Shown piece by piece: positions 62,301 to 64,000 of a stretch of 64,000 bases of DNA; the first letter of the stretch is position 1, and every line of letters starts with the position of its first letter. A program made the translations under genes and the position numbers. The notes below the pieces were generated by a model that made no database searches, was not told the DNA's origin, and saw nothing but the letters and a program-made list of their open reading frames with translations. The DNA is from Sediminibacterium magnilacihabitans. GTDB taxonomy: Bacteria; Bacteroidota; Bacteroidia; Chitinophagales; Chitinophagaceae. The stretch is taken from assembly GCA_002973575.1 (NCBI GenBank), contig PVEQ01000001.1, positions 186,001 through 250,000 on the forward strand, given 5' to 3'.

Positions 62301-63215
62301 TTAGGTTGTATGATCAGTGAATTCTTTTCTATGAAGGATGGGATCGATTTCCGTGACCAGGTAATCGGGGCATCCGCCTTTTTTGGTAGCAATGAGCGCA
62401 CCCATGGCACAGGCAAAAGCCAGTGCGTCTTCAACAGCGGCTCCATTGATGAGTTGATGGAGTAATCCGGCAAGGAATGCATCACCGCTGCCTACTGTAT
62501 CGGCTACTTCAACAGTGTAGCCGGCATGTTGGTATAATTGACCCTCTTTGTAAAGCATAGCGCCTTCACTTCCCATGGTTACTACGATCATGGGTGTTTT
62601 GAATTTTTCGTATACGGCTTCAATGCGTTTGGCATGCGTAGGATAATGACCCAGCCAGGAAGTTACCAGCTCCAGCTCGTGCATGTTCAGTTTGAATATG
62701 GTTGCTTCACTGATGAGGTATTCGATGGTAAACTGATCATAGTGTGGCGCACGGAGATTGATATCGAGTACTTTGGTACGAGCCAGGTGCAACAATTTGA
62801 AAAGCGTATCTCTTGATTGCAGGCTCCTTGCCGATAAACTGCCGTAAATAAAATAGTTGGCATTGACGGCCAGTTCAAGGTTTTCATGGTCAGCCACGAT
62901 CTCATCCCAGGCAGCGGGCTTCACAATATCATAGACCACATCGGTTTGCTCGTTGGCGAGCACTCTCACTAAACCAGTTGCATAGGTTTTATCTAACTGC
63001 ACATAATGTGTGCTGAGTCCTGCATTTTTCATCACTTCCACCAGGTCAGATCCATATTGATCGGAACCGATACGGGTGATGAGCGCAGGCGCCTGGCCCA
63101 GCTTTTGCAAGTGATAGGCTACATTCATGGGAGCGCCTCCGGGCTTGGCACCCGACGGAAAAAGATCCCAAAGGATTTCGCCATAAGAGGCGATGTTGTG
63201 TTTGTGTTGGTTCAT
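62301..63215 (-). CDS. PfkB-family fructokinase
   Basis: The ATG at 63215 gives MNQHKHNIASYGEILWDLFPSGAKPGGAPMNVAYHLQKLG, 304 residues. PfkB motifs are PGGAPMNVA near the start and DTVGSGDAFLAGLLHQLI at the end with the catalytic Asp in GSGD. It phosphorylates fructose released by GH32. It follows the sugar porter gene by 30 bp. Confidence 0.93.
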   Translation of the reverse strand: MNQHKHNIASYGEILWDLFPSGAKPGGAPMNVAYHLQKLGQAPALITRIGSDQYGSDLVEVMKNAGLSTHYVQLDKTYATGLVRVLANEQTDVVYDIVKPAAWDEIVADHENLELAVNANYFIYGSLSARSLQSRDTLFKLLHLARTKVLDINLRAPHYDQFTIEYLISEATIFKLNMHELELVTSWLGHYPTHAKRIEAVYEKFKTPMIVVTMGSEGAMLYKEGQLYQHAGYTVEVADTVGSGDAFLAGLLHQLINGAAVEDALAFACAMGALIATKKGGCPDYLVTEIDPILHRKEFTDHTT

Positions 63216-63245
63216 ATAGCAGTCATTAAGCAATCATGGATGATT

Positions 63246-64000
63246 TTAGTGCAACACCAGGCTTCTTTCAATCTGTTCAAGCGATTTACCCTTGGTCTCC
63301 GGCATGAACTTCCATACGAATACCAGTTGCACCAACATCATCACCGTGAAAAACAAAAAAGTATGTCCGCCTCCGAGTTTCTCTGCCAGTACCGGGAAGG
63401 AAAAAGCAATCAATGCCGCCATGAACCAGTGCGTGAAGCTGCCCAGGGTCTGGCCTTTGGCCCGCACCTGGTTGGGAAATATCTCTGAAATGAATACCCA
63501 TATCACAGCTCCCTGACTGAATGCGAAAAATGCGATGTATACGAGCAGGTAAACCACAATGCCCGGTCCGCTGAAATCCTGCAGGTAAAAAGACCGGGCT
63601 ACGAGGCCCAGGGTGAAGACCAATCCTACAGACCCAATCAGCATCAGTTTTCTTCTGCCTATCCGGTCAATGAAATTGATAGCCACCAGTGTGAACAGAA
63701 AATTTACACCGCCGATACCTACAGTCGATAAAAGAGAAGAGCTGCGGCCCAAACCTGTCATTTCAAAAATGCGGGGCGCAAAATAAATAATGGCATTGAT
63801 GCCCGATACCTGGTTGAATATGGCAAATGCCACCGCTAGAAAAATAGGGAACTTGTTTTTCCTGGTGAACAATACCTCTCCGCCACCACTGGCAGCTTCC
63901 TGCGCTGCATTAGTTTCGATACCGGCGAGTACCGTATCTGCATTTTCCGGATTGATGATGGTCAGGATGCTCGCAGCTTCTTCTTTCCTGCCTTTGTGCA
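63246..64000 (-). CDS. MFS sugar porter (C-terminal part)
   Basis: The frame is open to the right edge, so the N-terminus is outside the window. Visible are an acidic cytoplasmic loop, then six membrane helices with NQVSGINAIIYFAPRIF (sugar-binding region), DRIGRRKL, and the terminal PETKGKSLEQIE motif of the sugar porter family. It probably takes up fructose across the inner membrane for the fructokinase encoded next. Confidence 0.94.
   Translation of the reverse strand, partial: HKGRKEEAASILTIINPENADTVLAGIETNAAQEAASGGGEVLFTRKNKFPIFLAVAFAIFNQVSGINAIIYFAPRIFEMTGLGRSSSLLSTVGIGGVNFLFTLVAINFIDRIGRRKLMLIGSVGLVFTLGLVARSFYLQDFSGPGIVVYLLVYIAFFAFSQGAVIWVFISEIFPNQVRAKGQTLGSFTHWFMAALIAFSFPVLAEKLGGGHTFLFFTVMMLVQLVFVWKFMPETKGKSLEQIERSLVLH

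Noticed and set aside
1-64000. CRISPR arrays, rRNA operons, tRNA genes, insertion sequences
   Set aside because: I saw no regular short repeats with spacers, no rRNA signature stretches, no foldable tRNA and no transposase-like protein in any frame.

Overview
The window looks like a Bacteroidetes chromosome, most probably of the family Chitinophagaceae: it has SusC/SusD pairs, an archaeal-type ProS, LytTR/LytS pairs, OmpP1-like porins, MobB/MobC/TraG mobilization genes of Bacteroidetes type and few Shine-Dalgarno sequences. It divides into two unlike halves. Positions 1 to about 30,500 are AT-richer and consist almost only of accessory functions, so they are read as part of an integrated mobile element whose left end lies outside the window. 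From about 30,610 to the end the sequence is richer in GC and holds ordinary chromosomal genes.

Mobile half. (a) 1-1144: end of a heavy-metal P1B ATPase, a DUF302 protein and a tiny, possibly cut-short ORF. (b) 1154-3333: an overlapping DUF262/DUF1524 (GmrSD-like) gene and a small unknown gene. (c) 3386-4289: a gamma-glutamylcyclotransferase-like gene between two structured repeats. (d) 4615-6114: SSB and a DUF932 protein, each followed by a terminator. (e) 6236-7501: an ArsR regulator with a palindromic operator, a MerT-MerP fusion and a GDCCVxC protein. (f) 7590-9133: a membrane-anchored caspase-like protein and a RadC/JAB protein. (g) 9190-15766: a complete Wadjet operon, jetABCD. (h) 16229-19951: an oriT-like palindrome followed by MobC, the MobB relaxase and a TraG-type coupling ATPase. 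(i) 20050-20944: a LexA/UmuD-like repressor with its own operator and a DUF2188 protein. (j) 20992-27294: the most striking block, with eight same-strand genes: one SIR2-SLOG ThsA, six different TIR or TIR-like ThsB proteins and one standalone SLOG protein. (k) 27306-30410: an AIPR abortive-infection protein and a DUF1016 PD-(D/E)XK nuclease on the opposite strand.

Chromosomal half. 30614-32506 encode an SGNH hydrolase and a divergent GAPDH; next to them a DUF488 gene is cut off after about 29 codons. A truncated haemoglobin and an Rrf2/NsrR-like regulator suggest a nitric-oxide response. 33580-37938 hold a hybrid NMT1/PAS histidine kinase and three response regulators, with two terminator-ended intergenic stretches. 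37915-40853 is a minus-strand operon: LiaF-like protein, DUF4288 protein, LytS-like kinase, LytTR regulator. A DMT/EamA transporter gene with an internal deletion follows, then housekeeping genes (dapD, sua5-like, glycosyltransferase 9, CCA-adding enzyme, miaA, proS, truB, TrmH-like methyltransferase, BamA/TamA-like protein, porin, lipoprotein, thiol-redox protein). The window ends in a fructan-use locus on the minus strand: sugar porter, fructokinase, SusC, SusD and a GH32 fructanase.

Taken together, the left half is a metal-resistance and anti-mobile-element island carried with its own mobilization genes. The best candidate for an undescribed system is the expanded Thoeris locus with many TIR sensors around one SIR2-SLOG effector, or two interlocked TIR systems in series.
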